DNA of 64,000 nucleotides from Cercis canadensis (lineage: Eukaryota; Streptophyta; Magnoliopsida; Fabales; Fabaceae): the NCBI GenBank assembly GCA_003255065.1, contig QAOA01003192.1:97225-161224 (forward strand), read 5' to 3'. The position numbers and the translations under genes are program-made. Under the pieces are notes generated by a model, which did no database searches, was not told the origin of the DNA, and was given only the letters and a program-made list of their open reading frames with translations. Shown one piece after another: positions 46,332-58,300 of the stretch. The stretch's first letter is position 1. Every line of letters starts with the position of its first letter.

Positions 46332-49300
46332 NTTTTTAATTATTTATATTCTGTGGGCTTTGCTTGGAGTCAGACCAGCCTTCCAGAGGAAGTGTTGATC
46401 TTCACGGCACTAAGCCAGTTTTTTACCTAACAATTCTTGGTTGTAAATACCCCTTGATAGATCCTTTTTAACATCTTTAGAGTGTGCTTGGCAGGGAAGT
46501 TGACAACAGGAAGGTGAGTGAAAATGGGAAGGTTTTAATTTTCAGTCCTTGGTACATGGCATAAAGGGTGAAAAATGAAAATGGGGTGCATCTCATTTTA
46601 TACCTTCCCTCGTTTTTCTTGTACCAAGAAAATGTAAAGTAATTTGCATTCTGAATATTCCACCTTGCCATTTTCAACCTTCCTAGTTTCAGCTATACTA
46701 AGCAAACCCTTAACCACCTTTAAGTAACTCATACAATAGCTTCACTCTAAGCATTCCTTATATAAAGTCGTAGAATTTCTTTTGATAAACTTCAATTTTT
46801 TTCTAAGCTTAATACTAGCCTCATGTACTATGATCGGCTCAACTCTGGGGCATGAAGTTGCCTTGTTGAGCCTCCCTTCTGATTGAACCTGTTAAGTTTC
46901 TTAAAGTGCTTACTTCTTTCCTTACTATTGTGTTACGTGATAAAATCAGGAATGCACAGTATAGAGAAAAGAGAACAAGTCACTGGTATAGTATAGCACT
47001 AAACACCTCTGCCACTGCAGGGTAGTGATTATACAGTCCCTGGACCTCCAAAGAGAGTAGTCTCTCAATTCCTAATCACAAAACTCAAAATAACTGAATA
47101 CCCTTACCTCTCTCTGCCCCCCTCCTATAACACCCAAACTCCCTATGCTCACACACGTGAATGACCCTAACTATCTTCCCCCCACTTCCGGACCACTCTT
47201 CTTCCTCCTCTCATACACTCTCAACCCCTTATGCATGCTTGGACCTGCCACAAACTTAGAGGGTCCACCTTGTTCAGGCCCAACAATACACTCTAATTCT
47301 TTTGGGCTAACATTACTCCCCCCTAGATTAACAGCCTTGTCCTCAAGGCTAAATTCTGGAAATTGGCCTCGAATGAGCTGAAAGTCTTCCCATGTTGCAT
47401 CTTCACCCGACTGTCCCAACCATTTTATGCGAACTTGAGGAATTTTCTTCTTATTCCTGGTAATGGTTTGGTATTGCAGAGCTTCCTCCGGTGTAACAGC
47501 TGTAGTTTCAAAGTGAAGGTTGGCAGGAATTGTGGAATTTACTGGTTGATTCCCCACAGCTTTTTTTAGCAAGGATACATGGAACACATGATGTATCCTA
47601 GCTGTCTCCGGAAGCTGTAGTTTATAAGCCACCTTCCCAATTTTTGACAGGATTTTAAATGGCCCATAATAACGGGCAGCTAGCTTTGGGCAAACTCTCC
47701 TAGCTACTGAGATTTGTCTTTGTGGCCCCAACTTTAGATATACCCAGTCTCCTACCCCATACTCCACTGCTCTCCTGCTCTTGTTTGCTACCATACACAT
47801 CCAGTGCTGGGCCCTCTCTTAATGGTACCTTAATTGCCTCAAAATCTCATCTCTGTCAAGCAACTCATTTGCCACTGTTTCCACCAAACATTCCCTTGAC
47901 AAAAACCTCATTATTGTGGGAGGTTTATGCCCGTAGACCAGTTCAAAAGGTGTCTTTCCAGCTGCACTATAGACTGATGTATTGTAGCTAAACTCCGCCC
48001 AATGTAGCCATGTTACCCACTGCTTGGGCTGCTTACAAGAAAAACAGCGTAGGTAAGTTTCTAGGCTTCTATTCATCATTTCTGTTTGTCCATTTGTTTC
48101 CAGATGATAAGCCGAACTCATCTTCAAAACTGTCCCCTGTTGTTTGAATAATTCAGTCCAAAATCAACTAGTGAATGTTGGGTCCCTATCACTTACAATT
48201 GAGCTCGGGATCCCATGCAACTTCACAATTTCCTTAGCAAAAATCCCTGCTACTGTTTGAGCTGTGAAAGGGTGTTTCAATGCTACAAAATGCCCATATT
48301 TTGATAATCTGTCCACAACTACCATTATAGCATCATACCCATGAGACTTGGGTAACCCAGTAATAAAATCCATACTCACATGGGATCGGTAGCGGTTGCA
48401 AAAGTCCAGCTGGAGACATAGCTAGGTATTTTTGTTGTTGACAAACTCCACATTCAGCTACAAATTTGATGACCGTTTGCATCATCCCTTGCCAAAACAA
48501 GTTAGAAGCTAAACGGCGGTAAGTTTTCTGCACTCTAGCATGTCCTCCCAATGGGGAAGAGTGAAATTCAGTCAGCAACTGTGGAATCCACTTGGATTTA
48601 GCAGAAAGCACCATCCTGCCCTTATAAAAGAGCCTCCCATTTACCAGAGAGTAACCTGGTCTTGTAGTAGGGTCCTCCTGTATTTCCTCTACTATTTTCT
48701 TAAGGGTTGGGTCTGCTAACATCTCTTCTTTTATCTGGTCAGCCTCCAGCCACCTTGGCTGTGATAGAATCAGCAGTTCTCCCTCACTTTCCTTATCCTC
48801 CTTGCGGGACAGTGCATCACCTGCCCTATTCTCCTTACCCGGCTTGTATTTGATGTCAAAGGAGTACCCCAGCAATTTAGCAAGCCAACTTTGCTGGTTG
48901 GGTGAAGTGATCCTTTGCTCTAAAAGAAACTTTAAGCTCTGCTGGTCAGTGAAGACTAGAAACTTTCTCCCCATTAGATATGACCTCTTGTGTTGGATTG
49001 ATAATACTAGAGCCATTAATTCCTTCTCATATACTGATTTTGCAAGGGCTTGGTCTGATAGCCCCTTACTATTATAGGCCACTGGTCTTCCTTCTTGCAT
49101 CAAAACAGCACCTAACCCCCTCCCAGAAGCGTCACACTCCACTACAATTTTTTTAAGAAAGTCCGGTAAGGCAAGGACTGGTGCAGTGGTGAGCTTTTGT
49201 TGCAGCTGTTTGAAAGCTTCAGTCGCTGTCTCATTCCAATGGAAATTTCCTTTTTTGAGAAGATCAGTCAGTGGCCTTGTGATCTTTCCATAATCCCGAA

Positions 49301-52300
49301 TAAATTTCCTATAATAGCTGGTTAAGCCTAAAAATCCCCTTACTGCCTTGACCGTTGAGGGAATTGGCCAATTCAAAACACTCCTGATTTTTTCTTGATC
49401 CATAGAAACACCATTGGCAGAAATTACGTGGCCAAGGTACCCAATGGATTTTTCTCCAAAGCTACACTTCTTCTGATTGGCAAAAAATTCTTGCTGTTGT
49501 AAGACCTCTAACACTGCTCTCAAGTGTGTCAAATGGTCCTGCCAATTCCTACTATACACTAAAATGTCATAAAAAAAGACCAAAACAAATCTGCGTAGGA
49601 AGGGCTTGAAAGCAGTGTTCATAGTGGCTTGGAAAGTCATTGGTGCATTGCTCAGTCCAAATGGCATCACCAAGAACTCGTAGTGACCATGGTGGGTACG
49701 GAAAGCTGTCTTCTGCACATCCTCTTCCCTGACCCTAATTTGGTGGTAACTCGAGCGCAAGTCTAGTTTAGAAAAATAACATGACCCGCACAATTTATCA
49801 AGTAGCTCTTATATTACTGGAATTGGATATTTGTCTGGTATATTGACCTTGTTCAAGGCTCTATAATCAACACAACCTCCAGCTCCCATCCTTTTTCTTC
49901 ACCAATAAAACTGGACTAGAGTAGGGACTAGTACTTGTCTTTATAATTCTAGCCCTCAACATTTCTTCAACCAATTTTTCGATCTCATTTTTCTGCACAT
50001 GAGCATACCTATATGGCCTCACATTCACAGGTTTGGTTCCAGGTTCAATGGGGATTGCATGATCAGTTTCCCGAGGTGGGGGCAGTCCCTGTGGCTCACG
50101 GAAAACCCCATCAAACATTCCCAGTAGCTGAGTTATGTGGTCTCTCTGTTCTGTAGATAGAGGTACCAGATTCCCTGCCTATGTAGTATCAATACAAATC
50201 AAGTCCCCTGTCTTCCACGTTTCCTGCTCCCCTTGAGACACCAGCGACACCATCCCTTTCATCCCCCAACTCTAATTCTTTAAGTAGAGCTCTGTGTGAA
50301 AGTTGAGTCCTACCTAAAGTGGCATCCCCTTGTAAGGTAACACGTTTTCCCCCGTGTTAGAATATTAGCTGTAAATACTGTAGTTATTATAGCATATATT
50401 TAGGCTTGTAATTAGCTTATGATTAGGCCCGTTATTACTGTACAGTTAGTATAAATAATAGATGTGAGAAGCTAGTCTCACAACCTTTCCACTATTCTCA
50501 CATGGTATCAGAGCTATTTTAGTGAGAAAAACCTCTCCATTCCCGTTGTGAATTTTTCCAGCGGCGTTTTTCCTCTCCCTGCTGTGTTCATACACCAGCA
50601 GTGTTCTAAAACTAGGGTTTAGTGGCTGTGTCTCTATCCAGTCACCCTAGGACTCGATAATCCCAATTCTGACCCCGCAGTCAACCTCAGTACCCTCCGA
50701 CCGGCCATTCCCCGGAGACCCGCCGTCAGCCGCCGCCACACGCGCCCACACGCGCCACTCCACTCTCTGCGCGTGAAACCCACGCGCCGCCAGTTTCTTC
50801 CGCGCGTGGAGGCGCGTGTTTGCTCCGATCGCCGTGAAACTTTCTAGATTTGTCCTCCGGCATATTTCCGACCTGTTCCTGCACTTACTTTGGTGTTTTC
50901 TGACCTAGACAGCATCATAACAGTTCTGCTCCTCTTTGTTAACGGTTAGTAACATCCAAATGGCCTCTTCAGCCAAGGAAACTTCTGGTCACTACTCATT
51001 CCTTACTTTTTCTTCTACTCCAACTATCTGTGCTGAGAAATTAACTGGTTCTGGCAACTATATGACTTGGTCAGCCTCTGTGGAGTTGTGGTTTTTAGGT
51101 CAGGGCCATGAGGAACACTTAATCAAACAAATTAAAGACATCCCTGAAAAAGATCAGCCTAAGTGGAAGCAGGCTGATGCTTATCTTTGTAATGTTCTTT
51201 GGCAATCTATTGATCGGGTTCTTGTTGGCCAATATCGACCTTATCGTACCTGTTATGAGGTTTGGCAGAAGGCCAAGAAACTCTACTCAAACGATATAAA
51301 TCGTTTGTATAATGTTGTCTCTCAGATGAAAACTCTTAAGAAACAGGATCTGGATATGCAAACTTATCTGGGGCAGATCGAGACTCTTCAACAGGAATTT
51401 AATGAGATGATGCCATTCTCAACTGATGTCGCTCAACAAGAGGCACATCGTGGCAAATTCTTTATGGTCCTTGCACTTGCTGGTTTGCCTTCTGAATTGG
51501 ATTCAGTCCGTAATCAAATTCTGGCCAACCCTGGGGTTCCTACTATGGACACGATATTTGAGCAGTTAATCCGTATTTCAGCACCTACAGGTACCTCTGT
51601 TTCGACTACCTCAACTGATTCTACTATTCTAGCCTCTCAAGTGAACCATCGAGAGGATGGTAAGGGCGGCTGTGGTGATCAGCGAGCTCGAAATAGAGAT
51701 CGCCCCCGATGTACTCACTGCAATAAAATTGGCCATACAGTGGATCGCTGTTTTCTCCTTCATGGTCGACCTTCTAAGGTTGCTAATGTTGCACAGTATG
51801 GTTCCTCCTCTGGCACTCCATCTGGAACTGTATCCGTCTCTGCTGCTGATTACAATGAGTTCCTCAGATTCCAAGACAACCAGCGGTCCACCTCCATTGC
51901 CTCTATTGCTCAGCCTGGTAATCCTATTGCATGCATCTCTCAGTCCTCCTCTCTTGGACCTTGGGTTCTTGATTCTGGTGCTTCTGATCACTTGTCTGGT
52001 AACAAGAATTTATTTTCTCATATCACTTATTCTAATTCATTATCCACTGTTACCTTAGCTGATGGATCACACACTATAGTCAGAGGCATTGGTCAGGCCA
52101 CACCCTTGCCCTCCCTATCTTTAAATTCTGTTCTCTTTGTACCTGGGTGTCCATTTAATTTGATTTCTGTTAGCAAATTAACTCAAACCCTCCCTTATTC
52201 TGTTACCTTTGTTGCTCATTCGGTTATTGTACAGGAGCGGAACACTGGGAGGATGATTGGAGTCGGACATGAGTCCCGTGGGCTATACTACCTCGCCCCA

Positions 52301-55300
52301 CCACCATCTCCTGTGGCTTGTATTGCTGCTGATTCTCCTGAACTTTTTCATCGCCGTTTGGGACATCCTAGCTTACAGAAACTACAGAAGATGGTGCCGA
52401 GTCTCTCTAGTGTCTCTTCTTTAGAATGTGAGTCTTGTCAGTTAGGCAAACATGTTCGTAGTTCTTTTCCTAGTCGTGTCAATAAACGAGCCGAGTCTCC
52501 TTTTTCACTGGTTCATTCTGATGTATGGGGTCCTAGTCGTGTCAACTCAACTTTGGGTTTTCAATACTTTGTTACCTTTGTTGATGATTTTTCCCGATGT
52601 ACTTGGTTATTTTTAATGAAAAATCGTTCAGAACTTTTCTCTATTTTCCAAACCTTTTGCTCAGAAATTAAAACTCAATTTGGAATCACCATTCGCACCT
52701 TCCGGAGTGATAATGCCTGAGAATATTTTTCTGCTCCATTTCAATCTTTTATGACTTCTCAGGGCATTCTCCATCCCTCTTCTTGTGCTCATACTCCTCA
52801 ACAAAATGGGGTGGCTGAGCGGAAAAATAGACACCTGATTGAGACTGCCCGTACTCTCCTCATTCATAATAATGTTCCGCTGCGTTTTTGGGGAGATGCG
52901 GTTATCACTGCATGTTATTTGATTAATCGCATGCCATCCTCTGTTTTACAAAATCAGGTGCCTCATTCTCTTTTGTTTCCCAATCAGCCCCTCTACTCTC
53001 TTTCTCTTCGTGTCTTCGGTTGGACATGTTTTGTTCATGATCTCACTCCAGGTAAAGATAAGTTACATGCAAAATCTCTCAAATGTGTCTTTTTGGGTTA
53101 TTCTCGTTTGCAAAAAGGTTACCGTTGTTTCTCTCCTGAACTCAAACAATATCTTGTTTCCCCGGATGTCACCTTCTTTGAGACAACCCCTTTCTTTCCT
53201 TCTTTAGGGCATCCTGATTGTTCTACTGTTACTCAGGATCTCCCCATTTCTTGCACTAGTCCTCTTCCACAGGTTGTTTCGTCCCATGACTCCACTGGTC
53301 CTACAGAGGACTCGGCACCTCCTCTCCTCACCTACCATCGTCGGCCTCGACCTGACCCTGTTGAGGACCCTACTATTGTGCCACCTGTCACTGGGCCTGT
53401 TGAGCACCCACCCATCGTGCCACCCGTCCTTGAGCCTGTTGACAACCCTCCCACCAATGACCTCCCTGCTCCTGCCCCATTGGATTCATCTCTTGCTCCA
53501 GTCACTTCTCAGGTTCCGATCTCTGACTTGGACCGATCTATTGCTGACCGCAAAGGTATTCGTTCTACTCGCAATCCTTATCCCATTTATAATTTTGTGA
53601 GCTATCACCGTTTGTCTCCACAATATTCTGCTTTTGTGTCGTCTTTGTTTCCTGTTTCTATTCCTAAAAATGTAGGTGAAGCACTTTTTGACCCAGGTTG
53701 GCATAAGGCAATGATTGATGAGATGACTGCTTTAGACTCTAATAGCACTTGGGATTTGGTGCCTCTACCACGTGGTAAATCCAATGTTGGTTGTTGTTGG
53801 GTTTATATAGTCAAAGTTGGCCCTGATGGCCAAATAGATCGTTTGAAAGCCCGCTTGGTTGCCAAGGGATACACCCAGATCTACGGACTTGATTATGGTG
53901 ATACCTTCTCTCCAGTTGCCAAGATGGCATCTGTTCGCCTCTTTCTCTTTATGGCTGCCATTCACCACTGGCCCCTTTATCAATTGGATATTAAAAATGC
54001 CTTTCTACATGGTGAATTGCAAGAGGAAGTTTATATGGAGCAACCTCCTGGATTTGTTGCTCAAGGGGAGTCTAGATTGGTGTGTCGACTTCGCCGATCT
54101 CTCTATGGATTTAAACAATCTCCACGGGCTTGGTTTGGGAGATTTAGTTCAGTTGTCCTACAGTTTGGTATGACTCGGAGTGAGGCTGATCATTCAGTCT
54201 TTTACTTTCACTCATCCCCTAACCGATGCATGTACTTGATTGTCTATGTGGATGACATTGTGATTACAGGGAATGATCAAGAAGGCATACAAAAACTCAA
54301 GCAACATCTATTCCAGCACTTTCAGACAAAAGATTTGGGCAAACTCAAGTATTTTCTGGGAATAGAAGTTGCTCAATCCCGAAAGGGTGTTACCATCTCA
54401 CAGCGAAAATATGCCTTGGATATATTGAAAGAAACAGGTATGTCAAACTGCAAACCTGTGGAGACTCCAATGGATCCAAATGTCAAGCTCCTACCTGATC
54501 AGGGGGAGCCCTTATCAGATCCCAGTAGATATCGGAGACTTGTTGGGAAACTCAACTACCTTACAGTGACACGTCCTGATATTGCATTCCCTATGAGTGT
54601 ACTTAGTCAATTTCTAAGTGCTCTGTGTGACAGTCATTGGGATGCAGTAGTTCGTATTTTAAAATACATCAAGAAGACACCAGGTAAAGGCCTATTGTAT
54701 GAAAGTAGGGGTCATACTCAGGTGGTTGGATATTCAGATGCTGACTGGGCAAGCTGTCCATACAATAGACGCTCAACCACTGGATATTGTGTATTTGTTG
54801 GGGGCAATCTAGTGTCATGGAAGAGCAAGAAACAATCAGTTGTTGCTCTATCCACGGCTGAGGCAGAATACCGAGCCATGGCTAAAGCAACCTGTGAGCT
54901 CATATGGCTGAAACAGTTACTTCAGGAGTTAAAATTCATGAAGATTCAACAGATGAAACTAATATGCGATAACCAAGCAGCTCTCCACATTGCCTCCAAT
55001 CCAGTCTTCCATGAAAGGACCAAACATATAGAGATTGACTGTCACTTTGTTAGACAGAAAATACTTTCAGGGGATATTGCTACTAGTTTTGTTAGATCAA
55101 ATGACCAACTAGCAGACATATTCACTAAGTCTCTCGGAGGCCCTCGGGTTAACTACATTTGTAACAAGCTTGGAACATATAATATGTATGCTCCAGCTTG
55201 AGGGGGAGTGTTAGAATATTAGCTGTAAATACTGTAGTTATTATAGCATATGTTTAGGCTTGTAATTAGCTTATGATTAGGCCCGTTATTGCTGTACAGT

Positions 55301-58300
55301 TAGTATAAATAATAGATGTGAGAAGCTAGTCTCACAACCTTTCCACTATTCTCACACCCCGCAATCAAAAGACATCAATAAATTTTTCCAGTTCACCTTC
55401 ATATCTCCCAATGTTTCTAACCAAGCCATTCCTAGAATTATATCGATCCCTCCCAAAGGAAAAACTTGATAATCTGCGGTCATCTTAACCCCTTGTATCT
55501 CCATACTCAACTGTTGACACACCCTTTTTGCTGATTGATATTGCCCATTTCCTAGTCTAATCCGGAACTCTGGTATATCAATAATCATCAGTTTAATTCT
55601 TTGAGCTAAGTCTGAGGATAGAAAATTATGGCTAGCACCTGAATCCACCATTACCAAAACTAGGTTTCCAGCAATTTCCCCCGTCATCTTCATTGTTCGG
55701 GGACGAGAAAATCCCCCAATAGAAGAACACGAGAGATTGAAAACTTCACCTTCAAGCTCCAAGCCTTCTTTCGTATCGTCTTCCGGCGTGAAACTGGCAT
55801 CCAGTAAAGCGAGTTCCTCCTCCAATGGCACCCCCTCATCTTCTCCGAGAATAATGACACAGAGATGTTTCTTTGGGCATCTGTGGGTGGGTTCGTATGG
55901 TTGGCCACACTGGAAGCATTTGCCTTCATCCCGCCGGCGCATATACTCTTGATATGGTAAGTGCCTACCCCTCGCCCGGTAAGAGGAAGCACTGTTACTG
56001 CCATTACCACTCGCTACTGTCGAGCCCGACTACAACCCCGTTGAACGATGGTTTTCAGAATTTGAATGTGGGTGGGACTTCGACCCGACGTGCAACTGGT
56101 GAGTAGTCCTAGACCCATTTGGCCCGATAGGCCCAGAGTTACTTGCCCGTTGGTAATTCGACCCTTTGCTCCGACCCGACCAACCCACTGTAGTGTTCGA
56201 CCCGCCACTGGTTGTCCCCATCACTTGGCTAACAGTACGATTTCCAGACTTCATCATCGTTCCTCCATGTATATCTTCTTCAATATCCCTTGCTAACTCA
56301 ATAGCTCGAGCTATATCCTTGGGTTTGTGAATTCTCACTCTCCAACGGATGACTTCATTGAGACCATGCATGAGATATCCCAAAACCTGTGCCTCTGGCA
56401 TCTCCGGCACCAAGGCGACAACTTCCTCAAACATCTGAACAAATTCTTCTACCGACCTAGTTTGTCTAATTGCAGCCAGCAACTCATAGGGATTCTCTGC
56501 TTTTCGACCACCATATCTTCGAATCAATTCCTCGGCCAACATTTCCCATGACAGATTGGGTATTCGTTTTCGTAAACATCGAAACCAACTCACCACTAGT
56601 CCCTCCATACACACAAAGGTGAGCTGGATTTTGAGCTCTGGGCTGGTGTTGAGCTGGATTTTGAGCTCTGGGCTGGTGTTTTGTAGCTCAAAATATTTTG
56701 CGGCTCTGGCAAGCCATCCAGCTGGGTCACTTCCATCAAAGTTTGGAAGCTCAACCCGGTTGAAGGCCCTTCTCCATCAGTGGTTCGACGTCGTTCCTCC
56801 TGATTAGGAGGTCGTTGTCCCCCCGTGTCACTGGACCTAGTTCTGCCATCTTCTGAAATTATCAATGGGTTCTTGCTAGTTTTGCGGACATGGGTACGTT
56901 GGTTCACTTCCTGAGCTAACGCTATCATCATCAACTTCATTTGCTCAAATCCATCAGCCATTCCCTCCATCCGCTCCTTCAGAATCTCAACCCCATGGAG
57001 TTTCTGTGTAAGCTTATCAATGGCCATACCAACCACTCTGAATTTCCCATATGTTTCAGAGAAACCTTCAATCATTTTCTCCCACGATTCAGCACCTTCA
57101 CTAGACCCCACCATTTCGTTTCCCGGCAACAGAACCAAATTGTTATGTGATAAAATCAGGAATGCACAGTATAGAGAAAAGAGAACAAGTCACTGGTATA
57201 GTATAGCACTAAACACCTCTGCCATTGCAGGGTAGTGATTATACAGTCCCTGGACCTCCAAAGAGAATAGTCTCTTAATTCCTAATCACAAAACTCAAAA
57301 TAACTGAATACCCTTACCTCTCTCTGCCCCCCTCCTATAACACCCAAACTCCCCATGCTCACACACGTGACTGACCCTAACTAACTTCCCCCCACTTCCG
57401 GACCACTCTTCTTCCTCCTCTCATACACTCTCAACCCCTTATGCATGCTTGGACCTGCCACAAACTTAGAGGGTCAACCTTGTTCAGGCCCAACAATACA
57501 CTCTAATTCTTTTGGGCTAACATATTGCTTCTTGGTTGGGCCTGGTGATTAGAAAAACAGTTCACACACGATACTAAAAAGGAACCATCAAAACATTGAG
57601 TGACTCCATTGTGTGGTTGGCATTACTAAATAATTCACACACATGTTCTTCCCACTTTTTTTCGTTTAGACACAAGCCTATTTGCCTCTTGCTTCACTGG
57701 TACATGTTGGTCATGTAGAGAATGGCTCTTCAAACATGTATTCTATTCATTGAATGAAAATCGTTATCCTTGCCTTCTAATAGTCCGAATTGGAACCATC
57801 AAACATTGATATTCTATTTATGAATTTCCCTATGGAAATGAATGCTCCCATTATATTTTCTGTTAGGATCTTTACATAAGTCCATTATGACTTGAAATAC
57901 AAAATGAAGGAACATAAGGGGGGGATTGAGCTCAGTCGCCACAAGTACTATGAACAACTATTCAAAATTGAAAATTATTGCAAATAGTGATAGAACATTG
58001 CTTGAGATAGATTCAGGTGATGAAAGAATGCATTTTGAAAGTGAGCAATATTTCAGAATTGAGAAAGCTAAGTGCTTTTAATACGCTAAGTAAACTAGCC
58101 ATCATGTGCACAAGTCTCGGCTGTGCATGCTTCATGTAAAATATCACTAAATACAGCTATCTGCAAATAGTGACAGATCCAGGTGATCCTTGACATAAAT
58201 TATTCCAGAACATATGGTGTTTATTTTGTTTAGTAAAAAAGACTTCTCTAAATTTTATCTCACGCACTTAATGCTATTTTATCCTATAGCATCATGAATC

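Larger units (their letters stand above)
50355..55356 (+). mobile_element. Ty1/copia element (Ale/Retrofit-like), nested in the chromovirus
   Basis: Two 148-bp LTRs (50355-50502 and 55209-55356), TGTTAGAATATTAG...CTATTCTCACA, are flanked by the duplication CCCCG (50350-50354 and 55357-55361). The initiator-Met primer-binding site follows the left LTR and a GAGGGGGAG purine tract precedes the right LTR. Gag, protease, integrase, RT and RNase H are in copia order. The LTRs differ at 2 of 148 positions, so insertion is recent, roughly half a million years at common rates. It is nearly whole, with about one break. Short LTRs and about 5.0 kb length suggest the Ale/Retrofit lineage, but that is tentative. 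Confidence 0.94.
46931..57522 (-). mobile_element. Chromovirus (Reina-like Ty3/gypsy), antisense in SDR intron 5
   Basis: Two 382-bp LTRs (46931-47312 and 57141-57522), each TGTTA...CTAACA, are flanked by the 5-bp duplication TATTG (46926-46930 and 57523-57527). Minus-strand gag, protease, RT, RNase H, integrase and a C-terminal chromodomain are present. Without the nested copia the element is about 5.6 kb. Small size, short LTRs and canonical chromodomain point to the Reina clade, but that is tentative. The LTRs differ at 8 of 382 positions (2.1 percent), about one million years or less at common plant rates. It is broken, with about five breaks besides the copia insertion. Confidence 0.92.
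45775..58289 (+). other. SDR gene intron 5, 12.5 kb, filled by nested retrotransposons
   Basis: The intron runs from GTAAGC (45775) to CTATAG (58289). Removing the chromovirus and one copy of its target duplication leaves about 1.9 kb. The flanks (45775-46930 and 57523-58289) show no coding similarity and only a poly-T run. Intact splice sites and matching phases suggest the gene can still be spliced. Confidence 0.85.

Noticed and set aside
669-46332. Ambiguous bases (669, 23418, 32544, 46332) as biological variation
   Set aside because: Three of four are in homopolymer runs and look like assembly uncertainty.
51629-53983. Several antisense open frames within the copia element
   Set aside because: These are shadows of the well-supported copia polyprotein on the plus strand.
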